Origin: Candidatus Thermoflexus tengchongensis
GTDB taxonomy: Bacteria; Chloroflexota; Anaerolineae; Thermoflexales; Thermoflexaceae
Length of the DNA: 64,000 bases
Direction: 5' to 3'
Assembly (NCBI GenBank): GCA_016842085.1
Contig: JAEVEX010000042.1
Location: 1 to 64,000, forward strand
Below the pieces are notes generated by a model. It had not been told where the DNA came from and made no database searches. It saw only the letters and a list, made by a program, of their open reading frames with translations. The translations under genes were made by a program, and so were the position numbers. Below are positions 1 through 9,610 of the stretch, piece by piece. Every line of letters starts with the position of its first letter. The first letter of the stretch is position 1.

Positions 1-3000
1 CGTTAGGCATCCTGAGCGCTCTGTCTGGTGGTTTCAATCCCACGCTGGTTCGATTGAGGCAGCAGTTTTTTCATCCTCACGCCAGGACCTTGCCCAGTTT
101 CAATCCCACGCTGGTTCGATTGAGGCGCCCCAGGAGCGCCCGCGCGATCCCCTCGTCCAGATGTTTCAATCCCACGCTGGTTCGATTGAGGCTGGCCAGG
201 ACGACGGCCATCGGATCCCCCTCCGGGGTTTCAATCCCACGCTGGTTCGATTGAGGCCCCGGCCGGCCGGGCGGCTGTGGTTCGAGGTCTCGGAGTTTCA
301 ATCCCACGCTGGTTCGATTGAGGCCGATGAAGAGGGCGAGATAGTATACGCGTCCCGCCTGGTTTCAATCCCACGCTGGTTCGATTGAGGCACGATCAGG
401 ATGGCTGCCTTTTTGATCATGCCCTCGAGTTTCAATCCCACGCTGGTTCGATTGAGGCCTCAGCTTGAAACGATCCGTGTGGCTCAGCTCAACCGTTTCA
501 ATCCCACGCTGGTTCGATTGAGGCAAAGCCCCCCAGGGCTCCGGCTGGGGCTGGAGATTTCGTTTCAATCCCACGCTGGTTCGATTGAGGCCCCGCACAA
601 TCTGCGCGTAGCTCCAGATCTGTGAAGGTTTCAATCCCACGCTGGTTCGATTGAGGCAAGTTCGAGGAGGAATGATGCGCGACCCACGGAAGTGTTTCAA
701 TCCCACGCTGGTTCGATTGAGGCATGGCCATCCTCCAGCTGGCCGCCGCCGAGGGCCTGGTTTCAATCCCACGCTGGTTCGATTGAGGCGGAGGCCTGGA
801 ACGGGGAGGTCGCCCTGGAGCGGATCCGTTTCAATCCCACGCTGGTTCGATTGAGGCGCTCGAAGAACCGCCGGGCGCGGGATCTCCAGAGCCGTTTCAA
901 TCCCACGCTGGTTCGATTGAGGCGGGCGATGGGAAATTCCTCCCCGGTCGCCCGCATGGGTTTCAATCCCACGCTGGTTCGATTGAGGCGGTGGGGGAGA
1001 TCGCCCGCCAGCGCTTCCACGCCGTCGTTTCAATCCCACGCTGGTTCGATTGAGGCGCTATCGTCTGGACCCGGACCGGCCGGCCCCCTCCTTGTTTCAA
1101 TCCCACGCTGGTTCGATTGAGGCGTGCGCATCACCCGGGCCAGGTTCTGGGCCGTCAGCGGTTTCAATCCCACGCTGGTTCGATTGAGGCGAGAAGATCC
1201 GGCCGGGCCCGCAGGCCCTCGAGCTGTTTCAATCCCACGCTGGTTCGATTGAGGCCGCCCACCACCAGCGGGACGGCCCGGTGCTCCGGGGTTTCAATCC
1301 CACGCTGGTTCGATTGAGGCAGTCGCTCTCCCGGGCCGACCAGGTCTGGATCGCCCGTTTCAATCCCACGCTGGTTCGATTGAGGCGGTGATCACATTGG
1401 TGGTGCCGGACCGGATGTAGAGTTTCAATCCCACGCTGGTTCGATTGAGGCAAGGCGGTCCTCATAGAAATTCCCAATGTTTTTCCGGTTTCAATCCCAC
1501 GCTGGTTCGATTGAGGCCTCCCCTCATCTCATCGCCCCCGCCCACCGGATCCGGGTTTCAATCCCACGCTGGTTCGATTGAGGCCTCGTGGTCCAGCTCG
1601 CCGTGCTCCAGGAGGGCCCGTTTCAATCCCACGCTGGTTCGATTGAGGCCCGACCATCGCCCCGTAGACGGCCAGGCCGACCCAGAGTTTCAATCCCACG
1701 CTGGTTCGATTGAGGCGCATGGGGATCCTGGCCCTGCCGCGCTCCCGAGTCCGGGGTTTCAATCCCACGCTGGTTCGATTGAGGCTCCGCGCCGCATGCG
1801 CCGCCCCGCCGGACCTGCCCGCGTTTCAATCCCACGCTGGTTCGATTGAGGCCTGGCCCGACAGATTGAGCGGCGGGCAACCATCATGCGTTTCAATCCC
1901 ACGCTGGTTCGATTGAGGCCTTCCACGAGGCCGGGGCCCGGCTGGCCGTTTACGTCGTTTCAATCCCACGCTGGTTCGATTGAGGCCGCCCCGGCGGCGG
2001 CGGGGCCGATTTCTACCGGACGTGTTTCAATCCCACGCTGGTTCGATTGAGGCGGGATGGATCCACCATGGACAGCTTCTCCTTCTCCCGTTTCAATCCC
2101 ACGCTGGTTCGATTGAGGCCTTCTGGGTCCGGGCCAGCTGGCCCTGGCGGTGGCGCAGTTTCAATCCCACGCTGGTTCGATTGAGGCCTCGTCCGCGACC
2201 ACCAGCGCCCGCGGGGAGTCGGGTTTCAATCCCACGCTGGTTCGATTGAGGCCATCTCCCAGGTGCTTGCCGTTGCCCTGGACTATGTGGTTTCAATCCC
2301 ACGCTGGTTCGATTGAGGCAGCTTCACACAACATATTCATTACCCCCTTGTTTCCGTTTCAATCCCACGCTGGTTCGATTGAGGCCTACATCAACCCCGC
2401 GCGCGTTGATTATGTCGAGTTCGTTTCAATCCCACGCTGGTTCGATTGAGGCATTGCGAACCTGGGCCAGAAAGGAGCGGACGGCTATGGTTTCAATCCC
2501 ACGCTGGTTCGATTGAGGCGGCGATCCGGGCGAAGGGGGCCGACGCGGCGCTGGGTTTCAATCCCACGCTGGTTCGATTGAGGCGATGTCCATCGCGGCG
2601 CCCATCGCGATGGATCCCGCGTTTCAATCCCACGCTGGTTCGATTGAGGCCGCCGGGCTGGCCCTGGGGCTGATCCTCTTCGGCGCGTTTCAATCCCACG
2701 CTGGTTCGATTGAGGCCTGTGTTCCTCAACCCATCTCCGCGCTTCCTCTACGTGGTTTCAATCCCACGCTGGTTCGATTGAGGCTCGCCCTTCCCCGCTC
2801 GTGAGAAACCAGAAAACTGGGTTTCAATCCCACGCTGGTTCGATTGAGGCGATCGGCCGGCTGGCGGGCGCGCTGAAATCCCTGCGGTTTCAATCCCACG
2901 CTGGTTCGATTGAGGCGGTTTTGGGAGCGCCCCTTCCCCTGCGCCATCCAGCGGTTTCAATCCCACGCTGGTTCGATTGAGGCCCCGAACGGGCGATCGA

Positions 3001-5248
3001 AGCAATGGCGGAAGCTTATGGTTTCAATCCCACGCTGGTTCGATTGAGGCGGATGCGGATGATCACGCCGCCGCCGTCTTCCCGGACGTTTCAATCCCAC
3101 GCTGGTTCGATTGAGGCTTGCGTACAAGATCCATGCCCACAACCGCTGAAATCCGTTTCAATCCCACGCTGGTTCGATTGAGGCGCGCAGCTCCTTCAGA
3201 ACGCTTCGGTCGCCTTCGCCGGTTTCAATCCCACGCTGGTTCGATTGAGGCTGGGGACGGACGTGATCGCCCGGGATCCGGGGATACGTTTCAATCCCAC
3301 GCTGGTTCGATTGAGGCCCCCGACCGCGCCGCGGCGGAGGTTGCTATCCGCAGGTTTCAATCCCACGCTGGTTCGATTGAGGCTGCGCGGTCCCGCTGTC
3401 ACCATCACCGGTGACATGCGTTTCAATCCCACGCTGGTTCGATTGAGGCTCAATATCCCCACGTTGCGCACGGCCACGGATCTCTCGTTTCAATCCCACG
3501 CTGGTTCGATTGAGGCGGGCCATTGCGCGCCATGTCCGCTGATGGCGACTTTGTTTCAATCCCACGCTGGTTCGATTGAGGCCAGGATTTCGCCCCCCAC
3601 ACGGCCCCGCATGTCACGTTTCAATCCCACGCTGGTTCGATTGAGGCCTATCCCCAATAGCGCCCGCCGCCTCAATACCAAACAAGTTTCAATCCCACGC
3701 TGGTTCGATTGAGGCCCATTTTGACTTTCGCGGATCAAACACGAGTGTTTTCGTTTCAATCCCACGCTGGTTCGATTGAGGCCCACGGTATCTGTCTTCA
3801 TGAATACCACCCCATCCGGGGTTTCAATCCCACGCTGGTTCGATTGAGGCAGGTCACCCATCCGGAGGTCCTTTTGGAATACTATGTTTCAATCCCACGC
3901 TGGTTCGATTGAGGCGCTTCGAGAGTATCCGGCGCATTGGGGGCGTTTCGGTTTCAATCCCACGCTGGTTCGATTGAGGCCGCAATGAATCCGCCCTGCG
4001 CACACGCCTCATGCCTCGTTTCAATCCCACGCTGGTTCGATTGAGGCGCAGGATTTCGCCCCCCACACGGCCCCGCATGTCACGTTTCAATCCCACGCTG
4101 GTTCGATTGAGGCGCCCCCCAGGCCCGGGAGGACTTGAAAAACTTCGCCCTTTCAATCCCACGCTGGTTCGATTGAGGCCGTCTCTCAGATGGGTATGGC
4201 TTGTGGGGTCAGAGTTCTTTCAATCCCACGCTGGTTCGATTGAGGCCATTTTGACTTTCGCGGATCAAACACGAGTGTTTTCCTTTCAATCCCACGCTGG
4301 TTCGATTGAGGCCTATCCCCAATAGCGCCCGCCGCCTCAATACCAAACAACTTTCAATCCCACGCTGGTTCGATTGAGGCGAAGACATCACGAGTGAGCA
4401 TCTGCTCCACAGTCCGCTTTCAATCCCACGCTGGTTCGATTGAGGCCTACATTGGCGGCGCGTTCACGCTAATTGACGGCGTTCTTTCAATCCCACGCTG
4501 GTTCGATTGAGGCCAAGACGAACTCCTCCGCCGTCTCCCGCTCCTGGACGCTTTCAATCCCACGCTGGTTCGATTGAGGCTTTTCGAGGTGATCGGCGAG
4601 GAGGGGCTGGATCTCGCTTTCAATCCCACGCTGGTTCGATTGAGGCCCCAGCCCAATATGCGAAACCACCCCCAGATTCGAGAACTTTCAATCCCACGCT
4701 GGTTCGATTGAGGCGGATATTGAACTTGATGAACGCATTGCGATCCGTGAGCTTTCAATCCCACGCTGGTTCGATTGAGGCCCAATCCCCGTGCTCGAGC
4801 TTAGGTCGTCTCTCAGACTTTCAATCCCACGCTGGTTCGATTGAGGCGACTTGGAGTCGAAGGGCACCTCGCCCTCGTTCCCGACTTTCAATCCCACGCT
4901 GGTTCGATTGAGGCCACCGCCTTGAGCATGTCGGCAACCCCAAGCTGGCCCCTTTCAATCCCACGCTGGTTCGATTGAGGCTCCCTTCAACGCGTACTTT
5001 AAGAGATAGCCACGCACCCCTTTCAATCCCACGCTGGTTCGATTGAGGCGGGGTTGGGGTTGATATGATTGATCTCCTGGTAAGCTTTCAATCCCACGCT
5101 GGTTCGATTGAGGCCAAAAGTGGGGGACGAACATCGGACAGGTGTGGCGCGCTTTCAATCCCACGCTGGTTCGATTGAGGCTATCCAAATCCCAACCATC
5201 CCAGCCGCTTTCCTCCTCCTTTCAATCCCACGCTGGTTCGATTGAGGC
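1..5248 (-). CRISPR. Type III CRISPR array, 79 repeats, left end outside window
   Basis: A 30-bp repeat occurs 79 times from 31-60 to 5219-5248, separated by unique spacers of 35-38 bp; bases 1-30 are part of a further spacer, so the array continues to the left. On the plus strand the repeat starts GTTTCAATCC and ends GATTGAGGC. Its reverse complement ends ATTGAAAC, the usual 8-nt 5' handle of type I/III crRNAs, so the array is read on the minus strand and its leader lies to the right. Repeats 1-62 (31 to 4113) start with G on the plus strand. Repeats 63-79 (4150 to 5248) start with C, giving handle ATTGAAAG. No other repeat variation was noticed. Three spacers occur twice. Confidence 0.98.
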
Positions 5249-5560
5249 CCTGCGATTTCAGGGTATGAAAGGGAGAGAGAGGAGATCATGAATCCCTTGT
5301 AGGAATTTCGCCCTTAGATTACCATATTCGAGGAAATTTGTCAAGGGTCTGGAACGGGGGGCGGATAATGGAAGGGTGGGGGGTCCGCGGAAGTCTTTTC
5401 GGATGGATGGGAAAGAGGGGAGTTTGAGGGATTGAATGGGGAGGATTTGGGAGAGAGGACGAAGGGATGGGGAGGGAAATGGTATTTTTGAAAGGGGTCT
5501 TTTCGAATCCTTCCGTGGACCCCCGGTTGCCGGAAATTCCCGGGGGATCCGCGGAAGGTT
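5249..5560 (-). promoter_or_regulatory. CRISPR leader region
   Basis: This non-coding stretch borders the youngest repeat. Its plus strand is strongly purine-rich between about 5345 and 5490, and four G-runs at 5409-5411, 5417-5420, 5428-5430 and 5438-5441, with loops of 5, 7 and 7 bases, fit the G-quadruplex pattern. The array promoter lies inside it. Being a leader is inferred from repeat orientation and from the repeat variant confined to this end of the array. Confidence 0.75.
5316..5344 (-). promoter_or_regulatory. Promoter of the CRISPR array
   Basis: On the minus strand a perfect -35 box TTGACA (5344-5339) is followed after 17 bp by TAATCT (5321-5316). A TG dinucleotide one base upstream of the -10 box makes it an extended -10. 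Transcription would start near 5309, about 60 bases before the first repeat. Confidence 0.7.
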
Positions 5561-5634
5561 TTTAAGCGAAGATGACGCAATTCGCCCACCTGGGGCTCCT
5601 TTCGCGGGATCCACAGCAGGGGATTGTCTCAGCC

Positions 5635-5661
5635 GGAGGGCAGAGAGACCCTCTGCCCTCC
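5635..5661 (+). repeat. Perfect 11-bp inverted repeat upstream of the oxidoreductase
   Basis: GGAGGGCAGAG (5635-5645) is followed by a five-base loop and its exact reverse complement (5651-5661). It lies between the CRISPR leader and the FAD oxidoreductase start and has no U-run, so it is more likely a leader hairpin than a terminator. Apart from this hairpin and a ribosome-binding site, I see nothing in 5561-5798. Confidence 0.5.
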
Positions 5662-5798
5662 GATGGGCGCCTATCCCGAACATGGGCGATCTATCCGGCT
5701 TCCCGGCAGGGCCTTCACTGTGTATGCGTGAAGTTCCCGGGGTGTCTCAGAGAAGTCCGGGAGGCCTTCCCCCCGCATATCCATATCGGAGGTCCCCC

Positions 5799-6959
5799 AT
5801 GATCTGGCCTTCCACAGCGGATGTGGTGATCGCCGGGGGTGGGGTGATGGGCCTGAGCACGGCTTATCATCTCCTCAAGAAGTCCCCCGGCTTGCGAGTG
5901 GTCGTCCTGGAGAAGGGCCCTTTCTTCGGTTGCGGCTCGACCAGCAAGGCCGCCGGCGGGTTCCGCCATCAGTTCGCAACCGAAGTGAATATCCGCCTCT
6001 CGCTCCTCAGTGTCGAGATGATGGAACGTTTCTCGGAAGACCCCGGCGCCCCCCTCGCCATGCACTTCTGCGGCTACCTCTTCCTCCTCACCCGCAAGGA
6101 GGACGTGGCGGCGTTCCGCGCCCAGGTGGCACTGCAACGCCGCCTCGGCGTGCCCACCGAGTGGCTCGACGGTGAAGAGATCCGCCGCCGCCTGCCCATG
6201 ATGCGCCTGGAGGACGTCATCGCCGGCACCTTCTGCCCGCGCGATGGCCTGCTCAGCCCGATGGACCTGGTGAACGGCTATGCGTCCGGCGCCCGCCGCC
6301 TCGGCGGACACCTCTTCACAGATACGCCGGTGACCGGCGTCCGCACACGGGGCGGACGGATCGAGGCGGTCCTGACCCCCGCCGGCGAGATCGCCACGCC
6401 GATCCTGGTGAACGCCGCCGGCGCCTGGGCCGCTTCCATCGGACGGATGGTGGGGGTGGAGCTCCCCATCATTCCTTACCGGCGCCAGTATCTCGTCACC
6501 ACGCCCATCCCCGAGATCCCCCCCGATTTCCCTATGGTGATCGATTTCGCTCAAAGCCTCTACTTCCACCGGGAAGGGGAGGGGATCCTCACCGGCATGT
6601 CGAACCGGGCGGAGCCTCCCGGGTTCAACGAGCAGCTGGATCCGGAGTGGGAGCTGGTCCATATGGAAGCGGCCATCGCGCGGATGCCGCTGCTGGAGCG
6701 CGCGGGTGTGCGGGCGCGGGTGGTCGGCCTCTATGAGGTAACCCCGGATGCCCACCCGATCCTCGGGCGCGTTCCGGCGGTGGAAGGCTTTTATGTGGTG
6801 GCGGGCTTCAGCGGTCACGGGGTGATGCACGGCCCGATCGCCGGCCTGCTCATGGCCGAGGAGATCCTGGACGGCCAGGCCCATACGCTGGATATCGCGC
6901 CGCTCCGATGGGAGCGCTTCGCCCTCGCGGGTCGTTCCGCGGAATATAACGTGATTTGA
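5799..6959 (+). CDS. FAD-dependent oxidoreductase (DAO / sarcosine oxidase beta-like)
   Basis: This 386-aa protein should oxidise an amine or N-methyl amino acid with FAD. The N-terminus carries the Rossmann dinucleotide motif VVIAGGGVMGLSTAYHL, followed by an acidic residue in VVVLEKG and the FAD-contacting GSTSKAAGG. The C-terminal GFYVVAGFSGHGVMHGP is typical of the DAO fold of sarcosine oxidase beta and glycine oxidase. The start at 5799 is preceded by GGAGGT (5788-5793); the frame stays open upstream but without family similarity. It stands alone between the CRISPR leader and a palindromic repeat cluster, so the substrate cannot be deduced from neighbours. Confidence 0.85.
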   Translation: MIWPSTADVVIAGGGVMGLSTAYHLLKKSPGLRVVVLEKGPFFGCGSTSKAAGGFRHQFATEVNIRLSLLSVEMMERFSEDPGAPLAMHFCGYLFLLTRKEDVAAFRAQVALQRRLGVPTEWLDGEEIRRRLPMMRLEDVIAGTFCPRDGLLSPMDLVNGYASGARRLGGHLFTDTPVTGVRTRGGRIEAVLTPAGEIATPILVNAAGAWAASIGRMVGVELPIIPYRRQYLVTTPIPEIPPDFPMVIDFAQSLYFHREGEGILTGMSNRAEPPGFNEQLDPEWELVHMEAAIARMPLLERAGVRARVVGLYEVTPDAHPILGRVPAVEGFYVVAGFSGHGVMHGPIAGLLMAEEILDGQAHTLDIAPLRWERFALAGRSAEYNVI

Positions 6960-6964
6960 GGCGT

Positions 6965-7425
6965 GTCGAATGAATTCGACCTCGAGAGGCCTTCGGCCGA
7001 TGGCCGGCCTGCGCCGGCTGAAAAGCCTTTTCGCGTGGGCGCGGGCCGATGCCCGGCGTGGGGGGAGCGTCGAATGAATTCGACCTCGAGAGGCCTTCGG
7101 CCGATGGCCGGCCTGCGCCGGCCTGAACGCCTTTCGCGTTGGCGGAGGCCGATGCCCGGCGTGGGGGGAGTGTCGAATGAATTCGACCTCCAGGGCCTTC
7201 GGCCGGTGGCCGGCCTGCGCCGGCCTGAACGCCTTTCGCGTTGGCGAAGGCCGGCACCTGGCGCGAAGCGCCTCCGAGGACCGATTTCAATCGGGGCCAT
7301 CGGCCGACGCCGGGCGTGGGGGAGCGTCGAATGAATTCGACCTCGAGAGGCCTTCGGCCGATGGCCGGCCTGCGCCGGCCGAAAAGCCTTTTCGCGTGGG
7401 CACGGGCCGACGCGGGGTGCGAAGC
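6965..7425. repeat. Four-copy GC-rich palindromic repeat cluster
   Basis: Four related units begin at 6965, 7069, 7172 and 7326, each opening with the palindrome GTCGAATGAATTCGAC. This is followed by a segment with nested inverted repeats (AGGCCTTCGGCCGATGGCCG and similar) and GCCTTTTCGCG or GCCTTTCGCG. Spacing is 104, 103 and 154 bases, so the units are nearly tandem. The region has open frames on both strands, but the proteins are low-complexity translations of the repeat. It resembles REP-type intergenic elements and separates the oxidoreductase from the convergent metG. Confidence 0.85.
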
Positions 7426-7550
7426 GCCTGGTGGGGCCGATTTCCGATCGGCGCGAGGGGCAGAGGGATTTTTGTGCCGGCGAAGGCCGACACCTGGCGC
7501 GAAGCGCCTCACGAGGCCGATTTCCAATCGGCGTGACGGTCGGTCACGCC
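7281..7550. repeat. Second short hairpin family beside metG 3' end
   Basis: The hairpin CCGATTTCnnATCGG occurs at 7281-7294, 7437-7451 and 7517-7531, each preceded by a copy of GCGAAGCGCCT. A further 8-bp inverted repeat with arms GGCGTGAC (7530-7537) and GTCACGCC (7543-7550) spans the metG stop codon. None has a clear U-run. They may still act as transcript ends for metG, which reads into them. Confidence 0.6.
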
Positions 7551-9316
7551 GTCGGTTGTCCCAGGCGGGCTCGTTCTTCTTCCGCTCGCGCCTCGTCGAT
7601 TTTCTCAAACAGCGGGCGGATCTCCCCCAGGCGCTGGCCTGGCGGCAGCCGGCTGGGCTCCCAGCGGACCCGGGGATCGGCTTCGTAGGTGAGGGCGAGG
7701 TGCTCCCGCGTCCGCTCCGCCACGGGCCGGACGATCAGGCGCCCGACGAGATCCCCTTCATACCCCAGCATCTCATGGACCCGCTGGCTGGAGAAGGGGA
7801 GGAAGGGGGCGAACATCACTTTGAGGCTGTCGATCGCCCGCAGCGCCACGTAAATGGTCGTCCCGGCCCGGGTTCGATCCTCCCGGATCTCTTTCCAGGG
7901 CTCGCGTTCGTTGAGGTAGCGGTTCACCTCCGCGGCCAGCCCCATAACGGTCTCCAGGGCCTGCCGGAAGCGACAACCCTCGATCAGCCGCCCTACCGTC
8001 TCAAAGGACACATCGATCCGGGCCAGGATCTCGGCGTCCCGTGGCTCCATCAGGCCGGGCATGGGGACTTCGCCGTCGAAGTGGCGGGCGGCGAAGGTGA
8101 GGACGCGGTGGACCAGGTTCCCCCAGATGGAGAGGAGCTCTTCGTTGTTGTGGCGGATGAAATCGATCCAGCGGAACTCCGCGTCCTGGGTCTCCGGCAT
8201 GATCGCCGTCAGGTAATAGCGGAGGGCGTCCACCGCGTAACGCTCCGCCGCGTCCAGGGCCCAGACCGCCCAGTTGCGGCTGGTGGAGAATTTGTCCCCC
8301 TCCAGGTTCAGGAATTCGTTGGCCGGCACATCGTAGGGCAGGGTCAGGCGTTTGGAGGGATCCTCCTCATACAGCCGCTCGGTGCCGAGAAGCTGGGCGG
8401 GCCAGATGATGGTGTGGAAGGGGATGTTGTCCTTCCCGATAAAGTAGACGATTTTGGCCCCCGGATCATACCACCAGTCCTTCCAGGCCTCCGGATCTCC
8501 GGAGAGAGCGGCCCATTCGATGGTCGCCGAGAGATAACCGATGACGGCCTCGAACCACACATAAAGCACCTTGCCCTCAAACCCCTCCAGGGGAACCGGG
8601 ATTCCCCAATCCAGATCCCGGGTGATGGGGCGCGGCTGGAGCCCCTGCCGGATGTAGTTGAGGGTGAAGGTGAGCACATTGGGCCGCCAGTATCCTTTGT
8701 CGCGCAGATAGGCCAGGAGGGGCTCGGTGAAGGCGGGCAGGTTGAAGAAATAATGTTCGGTCTCCCGCAGCACCGGCACGCTCCCGTCGATCCGGCTGCG
8801 GGGGTGGATCAGCTGGGTGGCCTCCAGCAGCGTCCCGCAGCGTTCGCACTGATCCCCCCGGGCCCGCTCATAGCCGCAGATCGGGCACGTCCCCTCAATG
8901 TAGCGATCCGGAAGGAAGCGCCGGGAGACCTCCGAGTAGAACTGGCGCTGGGTTTGTTTGAAGAGATAGCCCTTCTCTAGGAGGCGCAGGAACATATCCT
9001 GGGCGACCCGGTGATGGTTCTCCGTGTCGGTGTGGGTGAAGAGATCGAAGGAGATGCCGTATTTCTGCCAGGTCTCCAGGAAGACCTGATGATAGCGCTC
9101 GAACAGCGCCCGCGGCGACACCCCCTCCCGATCCGCCTGGACGGTGATGGGGGTTCCATGGGAATCCGACCCGGAGACCATCAGGACCCGGTTGCCCTTC
9201 AGGCGGTGATAGCGGGCGAAGATGTCGGCCGGGAGATAGGCCCCGGCGATGTGCCCCAGATGCAAGGGGCCATTGGCGTAAGGCCACGCCACACAGACCA
9301 GCACCTTTTCCGCCAT
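7544..9316 (-). CDS. metG: Methionyl-tRNA synthetase
   Basis: This 590-aa cytoplasmic class I synthetase charges tRNA-Met with methionine. The HIGH motif appears as HLGH (residues 19-22) and the KMSKS loop as KFSTS near residue 342. A zinc knuckle, CPICGYERARGDQCERCG, lies near residues 140-158. There is no C-terminal tRNA-binding extension. The start follows AGGAGGTG. The upstream 300 bases hold a promoter, a short Met-containing leader peptide and a terminator, so expression is probably attenuated in response to Met-tRNA supply. It converges with the oxidoreductase across the palindromic repeats. Confidence 0.97.
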   Translation of the reverse strand: MAEKVLVCVAWPYANGPLHLGHIAGAYLPADIFARYHRLKGNRVLMVSGSDSHGTPITVQADREGVSPRALFERYHQVFLETWQKYGISFDLFTHTDTENHHRVAQDMFLRLLEKGYLFKQTQRQFYSEVSRRFLPDRYIEGTCPICGYERARGDQCERCGTLLEATQLIHPRSRIDGSVPVLRETEHYFFNLPAFTEPLLAYLRDKGYWRPNVLTFTLNYIRQGLQPRPITRDLDWGIPVPLEGFEGKVLYVWFEAVIGYLSATIEWAALSGDPEAWKDWWYDPGAKIVYFIGKDNIPFHTIIWPAQLLGTERLYEEDPSKRLTLPYDVPANEFLNLEGDKFSTSRNWAVWALDAAERYAVDALRYYLTAIMPETQDAEFRWIDFIRHNNEELLSIWGNLVHRVLTFAARHFDGEVPMPGLMEPRDAEILARIDVSFETVGRLIEGCRFRQALETVMGLAAEVNRYLNEREPWKEIREDRTRAGTTIYVALRAIDSLKVMFAPFLPFSSQRVHEMLGYEGDLVGRLIVRPVAERTREHLALTYEADPRVRWEPSRLPPGQRLGEIRPLFEKIDEARAEEERARLGQPTA

Positions 9317-9390
9317 CCGACACCTCCTGAGGGAATTCGAAAGCGCTCCGTCCGCTGAGGCAGGCCGCCCTCCATGAGCGCGTTTCCTCG

Positions 9391-9424
9391 TGATAAATAA
9401 AAACCGCCGGCCGAGGCCGGCGGT
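9391..9424 (-). terminator. Intrinsic terminator (attenuator) upstream of metG
   Basis: On the minus strand ACCGCCGGCC, two loop bases and GGCCGGCGGT form a perfect 10-bp stem (9424-9403), followed at once by TTTTTATTTAT. It lies between the leader peptide and the metG start, about 75 bases before the ATG, so it must be read through for metG to be expressed. Confidence 0.85.
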
Positions 9425-9460
9425 CAGCGGGCGAAAACAGACCCGCCCGTCGGGGGGGCC

Positions 9461-9526
9461 TCAGGCCCCCGACCGCGAAGCGAATCTCCTCATCATCAGA
9501 GGGGAAACGATCGGGGTGAAGGTCAT
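9461..9526 (-). CDS. metG leader peptide with tandem Met codons
   Basis: This 21-codon frame begins ATGACCTTC, ends at TGA (9463-9461), and is preceded by a strong GGAAGGAGGG site. Codons 11-12 are ATG ATG, giving the segment VSPLMMRRFASRS. It lies about 75 bases downstream of a promoter, and its last codons form the 5' arm of a stable GC hairpin (about 9477-9450). Upstream of the metG terminator, this is the arrangement expected for ribosome-mediated attenuation, where stalling at Met codons would alter folding. GCGGTC at 9476-9471 can pair with GACCGC at 9425-9420 inside the terminator stem. The function is inferred from arrangement only. Confidence 0.6.
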   Translation of the reverse strand: MTFTPIVSPLMMRRFASRSGA

Positions 9527-9610
9527 CGATCTGCCCTCCTTCCAGCCAGGGCGCTGTGGGATTCCCGCCTGGAAGTTACGCCGCTGGCCTCTTCCCGGGG
9601 CTTTTTAAGT

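Noticed and set aside
3583-4350. The repeated spacers as a simple block duplication within the array
   Set aside because: Order is altered, two pairs differ by one base in length, and two second copies are flanked by the newer repeat variant.
54-5188. Many open frames of 60-220 codons on both strands across the array
   Set aside because: They are translations of the CRISPR repeat, which has no stop in several frames, giving the recurring peptides NPTLVRLR, SHAGSIEA and LNRTSVGLK.
31-5248. GGTTCGATT in each repeat looks like a tRNA T-loop
   Set aside because: It is a constant part of the CRISPR repeat, and no acceptor or anticodon stems surround it.
5715-6884. 389-codon antisense frame opposite the FAD oxidoreductase
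   Set aside because: It shadows a well-recognised gene in high-GC DNA, with no family motif and no ribosome-binding site of note. The same applies to the long antisense frames over metG, glmU, the helicase, polA, sdhA and fumC.
6963-8980. Open frames of up to 579 codons through the palindromic repeats and opposite metG
   Set aside because: They are made from repeat units and the antisense strand of metG; composition is low-complexity and no domain is visible.
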